Assembly (NCBI GenBank): GCA_023443925.1
Contig: JAEZSL010000302.1
Location: 1-50,264, forward strand
Direction: 5' to 3'
DNA: 50,264 bases
Origin: Bacillota bacterium
GTDB taxonomy: Bacteria; Bacillota_A; Clostridia; Lachnospirales; Lachnospiraceae
Made by a program: the position numbers and the translations under genes. The notes under the pieces were generated by a model. It was not told the origin of the DNA and searched no databases. It was given only the letters and a program-made list of their open reading frames with translations. Numbering within the stretch: the first letter of the stretch is position 1; each line of letters begins with the position of its first letter. Below are positions 42,782-50,264 of the stretch, in pieces.

Positions 42782-42815
42782 AAAAAATCCCAAAGCCAAT
42801 AAGGCTTTGGGATTT
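42782..42815 (-). terminator. Attenuator terminator before the ABC-F gene
   Basis: AAATCCCAAAGCC pairs perfectly with GGCTTTGGGATTT around TTATT, followed by T on the minus strand. It lies between the leader ORF and the ABC-F start, so transcription must pass it to reach the gene. Confidence 0.88.
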
Positions 42816-42871
42816 CGTTAAGGTCAGCTGTGGCTGCCCTTCTCTTTATTCTCACAAAATAAGATAATAAT

Positions 42872-43000
42872 TTAAGAACTCTCCAAAATACTTATATGGT
42901 TAATATTGGAACTATTAAATTTGGACGCACTTCTAGCCTTAAGCTGAAAAAAAGCGATCATAAGAGATTCCAATTTTACCCATTTAAGTGTCTGGTTCAT
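42872..43000 (-). CDS. Leader peptide, 42 aa, of the ABC-F gene
   Basis: The ATG at 43000 has AAAGG at good spacing. The frame encodes 42 residues, M-N-Q-T-L-K-W-V-K-L-E-S at the start and I-S-I-L-E-S-S at the end, with TAA at 42872. No family is recognised. Inside the ORF, TTTC-TTAAGG (about 42939-42951) can pair with CCTTAA-GAAA just before the terminator, which would interfere with its 5' arm. A drug-stalled ribosome could therefore change termination, as described for other ABC-F leaders. The regulatory role is inferred. Confidence 0.6.
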   Translation of the reverse strand: MNQTLKWVKLESLMIAFFQLKARSASKFNSSNINHISILESS

Positions 43001-43178
43001 TTTGTATTACCTTTCTTTGTCAGGCAATTACGAATCGATATAGATTCACGCTTACCTATTTTGATATATGTATTATAATATGAGAAAGTAGAGCTTACGT
43101 CAAGGCTTTTTTAGCAATTTGGAAAAAATGTACACAAAAACCGAAAAACATTAACCTATATTCCTCTTAAGTATATCT

Positions 43179-44285
43179 TTAATCCAGTATCCCCTGCATG
43201 GGATTGTTAACCATTGGCAGTCCTCTGTTATAGGAGGTTTCCAGCTGAATGAAGCGCCTTTCTCTGCTGCTCTTTTCAAAACTGGTCAAGATTTCAAGTA
43301 CATGGCGGGTCTGTTTATAATCTGCCCGGTAATCCCTTCCCTCGGTAAGAGCTTTCGCCATATCGGCAACGCCCAGCCCTCTGGAATTCACTTTATAATC
43401 ATATAATAAAGGCATCTCTTTTAATTCACCGTCCTCCGGACGCAGGAGTTTAACAGGACCGCCAAAGGTGTTGGGATCCGGTACGATAAGTGTTCCCTTG
43501 GAACCATAGATTTCAAGTCTTGCCTGCTGCTGATAATAAACGTCAAAGGTTGTAAATATAGTACCAACCGCACCGCTGTCAAAATTCATTATTCCGGTGA
43601 TATAAGTAGGAACATCTACGTCAATTACCGTACCAGCTTTTGGCTTGCTGGTAATGGTTCTCTTCGGAAAGCTTGTTTTGGTTACCCCGGTAACGCTATG
43701 GACTCCGCCCAGCAGATTAACCAGCGCGGTAACATAATATGGTCCCATATCCAGCATGGGGCCGCCGCCGAACTTGTAATAAAACTCCGGATCGGGATGC
43801 CAGGTTTCATGTCCTCTGCAAATCATAAAAGCTGCTGCTCCCACCGGTTCTCCGATATAACCGTCATCAATTAACCTGCGGCACGTTTGGATACCGGAGC
43901 CTAAAAAGGTATCCGGTGCACCGCCCAGCATAAGCTGCTTTTCTTCTGCCAGATCCGCCAGTTCTTTTCCTTCCTCAAAAGTTGCGCCTAAGGGCTTTTC
44001 ACTGTAAACATGCTTGCCGGCTATTAAAGCCCCTTTTGTTACCTCATAATGTTCGTAGGGTCTTGTTAGATTTAACACCATATCCACTTCCGGGTCGGCA
44101 AAAGCGTCTTCCATGGTGTCATATATTTTTTCTATCTCATACTTCTCTTTTGCAGTTTCGGCTCTTTCGCGCACCAGGTCACATACGCCGATTATTTCAA
44201 CTTCCTGAAAGACATTCGTGATATTCTCCAGGTAAATGCCGCTGATTGCACCTACCCCCACCATTGCAATTTTTACTTTTCCCAT
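43179..44285 (-). CDS. Gfo/Idh/MocA-family oxidoreductase
   Basis: About 368 residues from the ATG at 44285 with GGAGG five bases upstream. The N-terminal Rossmann fold has M-V-G-V-G-A-I-S-G, and the family lysine motif is E-K-P-L-G-A-T. The C-terminal domain is the usual antiparallel sheet with G-G-G-P-M-L-D-M-G-P-Y-Y. These enzymes oxidise or reduce sugar-type substrates with NAD(P). It is co-transcribed with a ThuA gene, a pairing seen in carbohydrate and trehalose catabolic operons. A divergent AraC-type regulator lies upstream of ThuA and probably controls both genes. Confidence 0.92.
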   Translation of the reverse strand: MGKVKIAMVGVGAISGIYLENITNVFQEVEIIGVCDLVRERAETAKEKYEIEKIYDTMEDAFADPEVDMVLNLTRPYEHYEVTKGALIAGKHVYSEKPLGATFEEGKELADLAEEKQLMLGGAPDTFLGSGIQTCRRLIDDGYIGEPVGAAAFMICRGHETWHPDPEFYYKFGGGPMLDMGPYYVTALVNLLGGVHSVTGVTKTSFPKRTITSKPKAGTVIDVDVPTYITGIMNFDSGAVGTIFTTFDVYYQQQARLEIYGSKGTLIVPDPNTFGGPVKLLRPEDGELKEMPLLYDYKVNSRGLGVADMAKALTEGRDYRADYKQTRHVLEILTSFEKSSRERRFIQLETSYNRGLPMVNNPMQGILD

Positions 44286-44296
44286 TGAATCCTCCA

Positions 44297-45028
44297 TCAA
44301 TACATTTTAGCGGTATTTTCAAATTTATCCGTATCCAGTTTGTGATTTATTGCATAAGCTTTTCCTTCTGCTGCCCAGAGGAGTCCGCGTTCCATTAGAA
44401 TTTCCGCTGTTTTTGATTTATCAAATACGTCATCATGATGGCCGAGGGAAGAATAAAAGACCCTGCCGTTTCCCCAGAACTTTGTCCAGACTACCGGCAT
44501 ATCCACAGGTTTATTTGAGATATGATAATAGTTTACAATGGGAAATCTGGTGGTGGCAAGCACCTCGATGGCCGGATCAATGTGCAGGTAATAATGCTCG
44601 CTGCAGACCGGAAAATCCTCCAGTCCTTCAACAATGGGACTTGAACCTTTATTAATATTCACCGTGTATTCGATACCATCACCGCCCGGGTGGCTCACCC
44701 ATTGTCCTCCGGTCATAAATTGCCATTCCGTATTATCCCTGAAAGAATCGCACATACCGCCGTGGCAGCCGGCTAACCCGACTCCGTTTCCTACGGCTTT
44801 AGACACATTCTTTACATACTCGTTATCAATCTGTCCCATGGTCCAGCAGGCTACAATTAAATCCAGCCCCATTAAATAATCCAGGTCTCCTAATACCTCC
44901 AGCGTATCCGAAATTGTACACTGATAACCGTATTTTTCCAGCAATCCTGCAAATCGTGCGCTTGTCAGCTTAGGCTCATGACCATCCCAGCCCCCCTGGA
45001 TAACTAAAACTTTCTTTTCCGTAACCAA
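44297..45028 (-). CDS. ThuA-domain protein
   Basis: A 243-residue protein with V-I-Q-G-G-W-D-G-H-E at the start, G-L-A-G-C-H-G-G near 85 and H-P-G-G-D-G near 112, matching the ThuA/glutamine-amidotransferase-like fold. ThuA is associated with trehalose utilisation in rhizobia; its biochemistry is uncertain. Here the gene lies just upstream of the Gfo/Idh/MocA gene: its stop is 12 bases before that gene's start, with the ribosome binding site overlapping the stop region. Together they suggest processing of an oxidised or alpha-linked sugar. Confidence 0.87.
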   Translation of the reverse strand: MVTEKKVLVIQGGWDGHEPKLTSARFAGLLEKYGYQCTISDTLEVLGDLDYLMGLDLIVACWTMGQIDNEYVKNVSKAVGNGVGLAGCHGGMCDSFRDNTEWQFMTGGQWVSHPGGDGIEYTVNINKGSSPIVEGLEDFPVCSEHYYLHIDPAIEVLATTRFPIVNYYHISNKPVDMPVVWTKFWGNGRVFYSSLGHHDDVFDKSKTAEILMERGLLWAAEGKAYAINHKLDTDKFENTAKMY

Positions 45029-45179
45029 AATATTTTCCTCCTTATTTTGTTAAAACAAGCTTACATAAGATAAATTATCTTTTTCTTATCATCAATTGTA
45101 TTATACACGGATTTATGATAAGATGTAGGACAGATAGAATCTGAAATCAGACAAATATTGACGTATGGAGGAGAATGTA

Positions 45180-46007
45180 ATGATACCTTTTTACGAAACT
45201 TCAGAAAATGCACTACGGACTTTTTATACCAGTAATTTTAGTTTTCCTTCCCACCTGCACAGCAGCCTGGAACTGTTGTACGTCATAAGCGGAACCATAA
45301 GTGTTACGGTCCAAAAACAGACAAAACTGCTGGGGCCGGGTGACTTTTCCATTGTCTTTCCCAATGTAATTCATAGTTATGATTCACAGGCCGATCATTT
45401 GTATGACGCAAGTCTTTGTGACGAAAGCCTAGTTCTAGTTGCCATCTGCGGGCTGAATCTGACCGGAGATTTTCTTAAGAAGGTTACCCGTTATTATCCC
45501 GCTGATCCTTTTATCTGCTCCGCTCTTTTACATGAGAATGTATTCTATGCCATGGGCCAGCTGGATTTGGAAAGGCATAACGGACAGAACCTGTCTGCCT
45601 GTGCTGCGTTATTGCAGCTGATTCTGGCCCGTACCATACCGGTTATGAAGCTGCTTAAGAATAATGATATTGAAAGTTATGATCTTACACACCGGATCGT
45701 AACCTATGTCTCGGAATATTTCCAGGAACCTTTGACCCTTACCGATCTGGCCGGACAACTGAATGTAAGCAAGTATCACCTGTCCAGGGTTTTTTCCACC
45801 AAATTAAATACCAGCTTTAATAAGTATCTGAATTACATCCGCCTAAACTATGCCGTTACATTAATCCACTCCACCGATTTGTCCCTGACACAAATTGGCA
45901 TCGATTCCGGTTTTGAAAGCCAGCGTACCTTTAACAGGGCTTTCCGGGAGGTTTACCATGTGTCCCCCAGTGAATACCGGCAGAATTCCTCTGCTTTTAA
46001 ACAATGA
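45180..46007 (+). CDS. AraC-family regulator with cupin sensor
   Basis: About 275 residues from the ATG at 45180 (GGAGG upstream). The N-terminal half has H-L-H-S-S-L-E-L-L-Y-V-I-S-G and L-G-P-G-D-F, the cupin-like AraC sensor pattern. The C-terminal 100 residues hold two helix-turn-helix units (L-T-D-L-A-G-Q-L-N-V-S-K-Y-H-L-S-R-V-F and L-T-Q-I-G-I-D-S-G-F-E-S-Q-R-T-F-N-R-A-F). It is divergent from the ThuA/Gfo operon, so a sugar-responsive activator of that operon is the natural reading. Confidence 0.9.
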   Translation: MIPFYETSENALRTFYTSNFSFPSHLHSSLELLYVISGTISVTVQKQTKLLGPGDFSIVFPNVIHSYDSQADHLYDASLCDESLVLVAICGLNLTGDFLKKVTRYYPADPFICSALLHENVFYAMGQLDLERHNGQNLSACAALLQLILARTIPVMKLLKNNDIESYDLTHRIVTYVSEYFQEPLTLTDLAGQLNVSKYHLSRVFSTKLNTSFNKYLNYIRLNYAVTLIHSTDLSLTQIGIDSGFESQRTFNRAFREVYHVSPSEYRQNSSAFKQ

Positions 46008-46140
46008 ATTAAGGCCCCTGATATGTAGACTAAGTACGTAAACTGATTTACTAGTCATACGGCTGCTTATAGATTTGATACCTGGAAGTTACCCCTTTAA
46101 TGATATACAGAATACAATTTAATCAGAAAGGAATGATCCT

Positions 46141-46404
46141 ATGGAGTGCAGAATCGGTTGCGCCGCCTGCTGTATCGCGCCTTCCATCTCTTCGGCTATA
46201 CCCGGCATGCCGGAAGGGAAACCCGCGGGTGTCAGGTGTATCCAGCTTACCGCTGATAACAGGTGCGGTATATTTGGCAGACCGGACAGGCCTTTGGTCT
46301 GTCAGAGTTTGAAACCCTCTGAAGAAATGTGCGGTACTACGTCAGCGGCTGCCTGCCGTTACCTGGAATGGCTGGAAGAATCAACCTCGGTAAAAGGAAA
46401 ATAA
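46141..46404 (+). CDS. YkgJ-type cysteine cluster protein
   Basis: An 87-residue protein with eight or more cysteines, in the pattern C-R-I-G-C-A-A-C-C at the start, then C-I-Q-L, N-R-C-G-I-F and R-P-L-V-C. This matches the YkgJ zinc/iron-chelating domain family. AGAAAGGA precedes the ATG. The ion and role are unknown. It stands alone before the SleC-like gene. Confidence 0.8.
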   Translation: MECRIGCAACCIAPSISSAIPGMPEGKPAGVRCIQLTADNRCGIFGRPDRPLVCQSLKPSEEMCGTTSAAACRYLEWLEESTSVKGK

Positions 46405-46469
46405 TTGTCTTATTATATTTCGTTTTCAAGCCAAATGATGAAACCCGGTTATGATTTTATGTTTTTAAG

Positions 46470-46478
46470 CATATATAG
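46470..46478 (+). promoter_or_regulatory. Possible SigE-like -10 box
   Basis: CATATATAG is a six-of-eight match to the SigE -10 consensus (CATACAnT), about 90 bases before the SleC-like start. It is suggestive only. Confidence 0.25.
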
Positions 46479-46561
46479 AATTAAATATTGTAATAAAGCT
46501 GATATTTATGCAAAGAACATATAACTCTGATTCTATGCGCAGTTCGCAGATGGGAGCAACT

Positions 46562-47833
46562 ATGTATTCAGAAAATAACGCATTGTTTACTGCCGCTCAA
46601 GTAAATGAGAATTATGGTATATTACAGGTGCAAGTAGTTTGCGAGCTAGGAGCAAGACCTGTTGAATACGCACAGGTGCAGATATATAATAAATATGATC
46701 CTGATACGGTTATTTTAGATTTGACTACAGATGCTTCAGGCAAAACCAAAGAAATCGAATTACCGGCTCCTCCCATTGAATACAGTATGGTTCCCTCTGC
46801 CAATCGGCCCTACGCAGAATACAGGGTTGTTATCAGTGCTCCGGGCCTGCAGACCGTAGTTATAGACAGCACCCAGCTGCTGCCTTATGTTAAAACCATA
46901 CAGCCCATCCGTATGCCAAGAAGAGAAATGGAAAGTAGTGAAGTAAAATTGATTTACATCGGACCTCATTTTCTGTATGGTGATTACCCGCCGAAAATAT
47001 ATGAAGCTGAAGTAAAGGATAATTTTATTTCCTCTGAACCCCTGATGATTCCGGAATCCATTCTCGTACATGATGGCTTGCCGGATGACTCCTCTGCCAT
47101 CAATTATACGGTTGATTACAGGGATTACATAAAAAATGTGGTATCCTGCCAGATCTACGGTAATTGGATACCGGAAACCATTTATGCCAATATACTGGCA
47201 AGACTTTCATTTTCTTTGAACCGCATCTACACCAGCTGGTATAAAAATCAGGGATATGATTTTACTATAACCTCATCTACCGAATATGACCAGCTCTGGA
47301 TATACGGACGTAATATTGACAGTAATATCAGTCTGGCCGTAGACTATATCTTTAATTATTTTTTATCCCGGCCGGAGATAACCCAACCCATACTAACTCA
47401 GGCTTGTACCGGAATTCCGTCTGACTGTCCCGGTATGCTTTCCCTTTGGGGTTCCAAGTTTCTGGGAGACCAGTCCTATAAAGCCATTGATATTCTGCGC
47501 TACTATTATGGAGAGCAGATCTATATTAACAGTACGGATAATATAGAAGGAATTCTCCCATGGCCTCAGGGAGAATTCACGGAGGGGAGTACCTCAGAAG
47601 CTGTCCGGCAGCTCCAGGAAAAATTAACGATTCTCTCCCGTGCCTATAATGAAATACCCTTAATTACAGAAGAAGGTTTATTCGGAGAAGAAACCAAAAA
47701 TGCAGTCATGGCCTTTCAGAAAATTTTTGATCTGCCGGTAACGAGTATTGTAGATGCCCCTACCTGGTATAAAATTTCCCAAATGTATAACCGGCTGATA
47801 AATTCATCTAATTTATGTCAAACCTATACATAA
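46562..47833 (+). CDS. SleC-like spore cortex protein with peptidoglycan-binding domain
   Basis: About 423 residues from the ATG at 46562 (GGGAG five bases upstream); an ATG at 46508 is in frame but has a poor site. The N-terminal part (about 15-120) is beta-rich. The middle (about 180-320) matches the SpoIID-like domain of clostridial SleC, with N-R-I-Y-T-S-W-Y-K-N-Q-G-Y-D-F and W-G-S-K-F-L-G. The C-terminal 70 residues are a peptidoglycan-binding domain (L-F-G-E-E-T-K-N-A-V-M-A-F-Q). The expected catalytic Glu of the N-V-A-S-S-E-I-Y motif is Gln197 in N-V-V-S-C-Q-I-Y, so lytic activity is doubtful. It is probably part of the spore germination machinery. Confidence 0.8.
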   Translation: MYSENNALFTAAQVNENYGILQVQVVCELGARPVEYAQVQIYNKYDPDTVILDLTTDASGKTKEIELPAPPIEYSMVPSANRPYAEYRVVISAPGLQTVVIDSTQLLPYVKTIQPIRMPRREMESSEVKLIYIGPHFLYGDYPPKIYEAEVKDNFISSEPLMIPESILVHDGLPDDSSAINYTVDYRDYIKNVVSCQIYGNWIPETIYANILARLSFSLNRIYTSWYKNQGYDFTITSSTEYDQLWIYGRNIDSNISLAVDYIFNYFLSRPEITQPILTQACTGIPSDCPGMLSLWGSKFLGDQSYKAIDILRYYYGEQIYINSTDNIEGILPWPQGEFTEGSTSEAVRQLQEKLTILSRAYNEIPLITEEGLFGEETKNAVMAFQKIFDLPVTSIVDAPTWYKISQMYNRLINSSNLCQTYT

Positions 47834-47847
47834 TACCAAGAAATTTT

Positions 47848-48011
47848 AACCTGACAGATTTTCGTGATTAAATGGACACTTATCCAAAGCTTGCAGAAAA
47901 AATTAGTAAGTGTATTCCTGCTCTCTGCAATCTGCCAGGTTTAATTAGCTTTCGTTAGAATTAACGAGAGCAGGAATATTACCGGTATCCGTTTCCGATA
48001 AATGGAAACGG
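47848..48011. repeat. Cluster of crossing inverted repeats
   Basis: AACCTGACAGATT (47848-47860) pairs with 47929-47941, with an inner ACACTTA/TAAGTGT. ATTCCTGCTCTC (47914-47925), which lies in that loop, pairs with 47966-47977, so the two stems cross and are either alternative or form a pseudoknot. A third hairpin (CCGTTTCC with GGAAACGG, 47989-48011) follows. It lies between the convergent SleC-like and HAD genes and could be a structured RNA or a compound terminator. Confidence 0.6.
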
Positions 48012-48072
48012 TGTAGATGGACAGGCTCTTGCTGCCTTATCAGCCCAGGTAAGATAACGGAAATATATCTAA

Positions 48073-48780
48073 TTATAAATTCATAGCCCGTATAATATCA
48101 TATATATTCTCTACGACCTGCATACCATGTCCGATAAATTTCTCATATTCATTATATTCTGTCTTAATGCCGATAAAATGTGCGCCTGCATTGTACGCAA
48201 ATTCCATATCCGTAATGCTGTCTCCTACGATTAATAATTCCTCGGGAGCCAGATTCATTTGACGGCAAAAATGCACAGCCATGTCCGGTGCCGGTTTGGG
48301 GTTCTTGGATTCCTCGTTAAACCCAAGAAAATCAAAATAATGCAAAATTCCGGCCTTATCCAATCCGGTTCGGGTAGACTGTTCCATATCGGCGGTGGCA
48401 ACACCCAGAAGATACTTCTTATGTTTTAAATATTCCAACAGTTCCTTCACACCTTTTAAAGCCGTTATTTCCAGATTGTCTGCTTCCGCTTTTTCATTAA
48501 ACAAATCAAGGAGTTCTTTATATGTAAGGCGCTCTGATTCTTCCCCCAATATTTCCATCCACAAATCCGCGATTTGAGTGGTCGCCAGATATTGAATCCT
48601 GCTTTCTTTACCAAAATTATTTTGATTATAGCCGGATAACCGTTTTATTTTTTCAATCGTTTCCTTTGAAACAGAATAACGTAAGTTAAGCTCCTTTAGT
48701 ACCTCTCCGATAATCCCGTGCCAAAGGCTTAAAAATTCTAATAATGTCCCATCTTTATCAAACAATATACCTTTTATCAT
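48073..48780 (-). CDS. HAD-family phosphatase (phosphoglycolate-phosphatase-like)
   Basis: About 235 residues from the ATG at 48780, with GGAGAG upstream. HAD motifs are complete: F-D-K-D-G-T-L at 6-12, V-A-T-A near 118, N-P-K-P-A-P-D near 148 and V-G-D-S-I-T-D near 170. The helical cap and size match Gph/PGP-type phosphatases, which remove phosphate from small organic acids or nucleotides. Its start overlaps the end of the metallohydrolase gene upstream by 23 bases, so the two are co-translated. Confidence 0.88.
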   Translation of the reverse strand: MIKGILFDKDGTLLEFLSLWHGIIGEVLKELNLRYSVSKETIEKIKRLSGYNQNNFGKESRIQYLATTQIADLWMEILGEESERLTYKELLDLFNEKAEADNLEITALKGVKELLEYLKHKKYLLGVATADMEQSTRTGLDKAGILHYFDFLGFNEESKNPKPAPDMAVHFCRQMNLAPEELLIVGDSITDMEFAYNAGAHFIGIKTEYNEYEKFIGHGMQVVENIYDIIRAMNL

Positions 48781-50182
48781 ATCTCTCTCCAAATTCCTTA
48801 AGTAAATTTTTAAAATCTGCTTTATCCGGCTGAACTGCTTTGTTGTAAACCGGATTTACATAGGCAATTACCTGACCCTGCATATCATATATACCAAACC
48901 GCAGCCACCAGGGTTCCCCGCTGTTGTATATGGTAAAGCTTACACTGTCCTGATCATTTTTTAATAAAACCTCTTTTACTATTTTGCCGTTTAAGAAAAA
49001 GTATCCCTTAAAAGGCTTATTGATATTTTTTATGCTTATTTCATAGGTAATTTCTTTTTCATCTTCTGAAACCGGATCTCCCGGCAGATACTTTCCTCCT
49101 CCGATACAGATATCAAGTGTAACATAACGGGCAGTATAGCAATGACCGTTTCTTACGCCGTCCAGTATATTCTGCACCGACAGTCCTTTGCAGTATACAT
49201 AGGTTGCCGGATCGCCGTAAATGGAAGGTTCTTTGGAACCTTCATAATATTCGTCAATTTTATTATGGCTGTCACTGCCGCCGATACCATAAATCCGGTA
49301 TCCCCGGTTCCAGAGAAAATCCAGGAAAGCCGCTGCTTTTTCATTTGCCTCCGGGGCTGTTTCATAAGTAGGGTCGCAGATTACTTCTATGGTATTTAGC
49401 CTTGTCAGGTCAAATTCCCCGTAAGTAAAATGCCACGGCTCCATAAACATGTGGTTTAAAGACAGATTGCTGCCCAGAGAAAAGACATCCAGAGTCTGAT
49501 CTAATATCTCCTCACTATTTCCCACAGGCTGTTCATAGAATAAAGCCAGATTCCTTACGCCATGTATATTAACATGACCTATAGGAAGGGTCAGTTCAAA
49601 GGAAGGAATTGATAAGCAGGGAAGGTCTGCCCTTCCAAATGCCATGCTGTTATGTTCCGTAAAAGCCATAAAATCCATCCCCTGATTTTTAAGTACCTTG
49701 GAAGCCTCCGTAAGAGAATTATGTCCGTCCGAAAAAATGGTATGCCCGTGAAAATCCCCTTTATAATAACGGCTGGCCTCCTCTTTTACGGCAGTAAAGG
49801 AGATTTCCTCTTTTGCCGGTTTTAGCTGGCAGTATTCTTTCTCATAGGTTCTGGTAATGTTAATTTCTGCGTTTATTATTATTTCTGCGCTTTCCTGCTG
49901 CAGATCATAAAGCGGAAGAATCATAAGTGTATAAACACCGCTTTGCAGATCATGATATAGTCCGTTTAAGGTACATACGGTCTGTGAGATATAAAGCTCC
50001 TTGATAAACCGGCTATAGCCAAGGGATAAGGTACCGCACAGCTGCATGGCAGGATTATATAGAAGCACCATTGCCCCCAGATTTTCTTTTAAGTCTGCCT
50101 TAATCCACAAACTGTGAATCGGTTCTGTAAACTCAATCTTTATCTTTTCCATTTTATTTTGTATTGCTGCTGCTTTTACCAT
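48758..50182 (-). CDS. CehA/McbA-type PHP-like metallohydrolase
   Basis: About 474 residues from the ATG at 50182, which has AAGGAGG eight bases upstream. After an N-terminal beta-sandwich (about 1-145) comes a PHP-like domain with D-F-H-G-H-T-I-F-S-D-G near 150, F-T-E-H-N near 182, S-L-N-H and G-G-S-D-S-H-N, the metal ligands of CehA/McbA-family enzymes. It ends in another small beta domain. CehA acts as a carbamate esterase; most relatives are uncharacterised phosphoesterases. It overlaps the HAD gene by 23 bases, suggesting two steps of one dephosphorylation pathway. Confidence 0.85.
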   Translation of the reverse strand: MVKAAAIQNKMEKIKIEFTEPIHSLWIKADLKENLGAMVLLYNPAMQLCGTLSLGYSRFIKELYISQTVCTLNGLYHDLQSGVYTLMILPLYDLQQESAEIIINAEINITRTYEKEYCQLKPAKEEISFTAVKEEASRYYKGDFHGHTIFSDGHNSLTEASKVLKNQGMDFMAFTEHNSMAFGRADLPCLSIPSFELTLPIGHVNIHGVRNLALFYEQPVGNSEEILDQTLDVFSLGSNLSLNHMFMEPWHFTYGEFDLTRLNTIEVICDPTYETAPEANEKAAAFLDFLWNRGYRIYGIGGSDSHNKIDEYYEGSKEPSIYGDPATYVYCKGLSVQNILDGVRNGHCYTARYVTLDICIGGGKYLPGDPVSEDEKEITYEISIKNINKPFKGYFFLNGKIVKEVLLKNDQDSVSFTIYNSGEPWWLRFGIYDMQGQVIAYVNPVYNKAVQPDKADFKNLLKEFGERYDKRYIV

Positions 50183-50195
50183 TGTAATTACCTCC

Positions 50196-50264
50196 TTATA
50201 AGCATTTGCTGAACCATTCATTTCTCGCCATTTTTGGATAGTTCCCGGGAAATATTTTGCGTTG
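50196..50264 (-). CDS. C-terminal fragment of an unidentified gene
   Basis: The minus strand is open from the window edge to TAA at 50196-50198 and would encode 22 residues ending in P-K-M-A-R-N-E-W-F-S-K-C-L. The stop overlaps the region of the CehA-like ribosome binding site, which is typical of operon spacing. Too little is present to name a family. Confidence 0.35.
   Translation of the reverse strand, partial: QRKIFPGNYPKMARNEWFSKCL

Overview
The window looks like chromosomal DNA of a low-GC, spore-forming, flagellated anaerobic Firmicute, most likely a member of the Lachnospiraceae. The evidence is AT-rich intergenic DNA, AGGAGG-type ribosome binding sites with occasional TTG starts, a threonine T-box, Csp/SleC/LysM germination-type proteins, a YvyF-like flagellar-region protein and many two-component/ABC pairs. 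I saw no rRNA, tRNA, insertion sequence, prophage or CRISPR array. Most genes lie on the minus strand in short operons.

Layout. 1-8 kb: a partial TetR regulator, an MFS permease, a DinB/Nudix pair, a second MFS transporter behind a leader-peptide attenuator, a stand-alone condensation-domain protein, a double-GNAT protein and an XRE regulator. 8-11 kb: a small Asn/Lys-rich protein, a KamB/NpmA-type 16S rRNA A1408 methyltransferase behind its own leader peptide, and two Asp/Glu-racemase-family genes. 11-17 kb: a macrolide/bacitracin-type ABC exporter with its two-component system; the kinase and regulator genes are separated by a 65-bp tandem repeat. 17-25 kb: Nudix, YciI, an XRE/membrane-protein pair with a clear promoter and operator, an HXXEE protein, a gene remnant, clpP coupled to an AraC-type gene, and an ABC-2 exporter with a divergent TetR regulator. 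25-35 kb: a second two-component system, a PHP phosphatase, GNATs, a LysM/GH18-like protein next to a Csp-like subtilase, an exo/endonuclease-phosphatase and a TRADD-N-associated membrane protein. 35-43 kb: HAD, thrS with a T-box, YvyF-like, a frameshifted metallo-beta-lactamase-fold gene, a zinc-ribbon membrane protein and an ABC-F ATPase behind another leader peptide. 43-50 kb: Gfo/Idh/MocA plus ThuA with a divergent AraC regulator, YkgJ-type, SleC-like, HAD, a CehA-like metallohydrolase and a partial gene.

The main theme is defence of the ribosome and envelope controlled by RNA leaders. Three predicted resistance genes (MFS efflux, A1408 methyltransferase, ABC-F) each follow a short ORF with a good ribosome binding site and competing hairpins. 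The MFS leader forms a readable four-segment attenuator, and the methyltransferase leader hides the ribosome binding site in a hairpin.

Two other themes stand out. Three germination-type proteins (GH18/LysM, Csp subtilase, SleC-like) appear to have lost catalytic residues. A recurrent 5'-leader design (TGATT, GC-rich hairpin, GAYGGGAG, start codon) occurs before at least three unrelated genes and is amplified about five times before one histidine kinase. Functions are read from motifs only; no database search was run.
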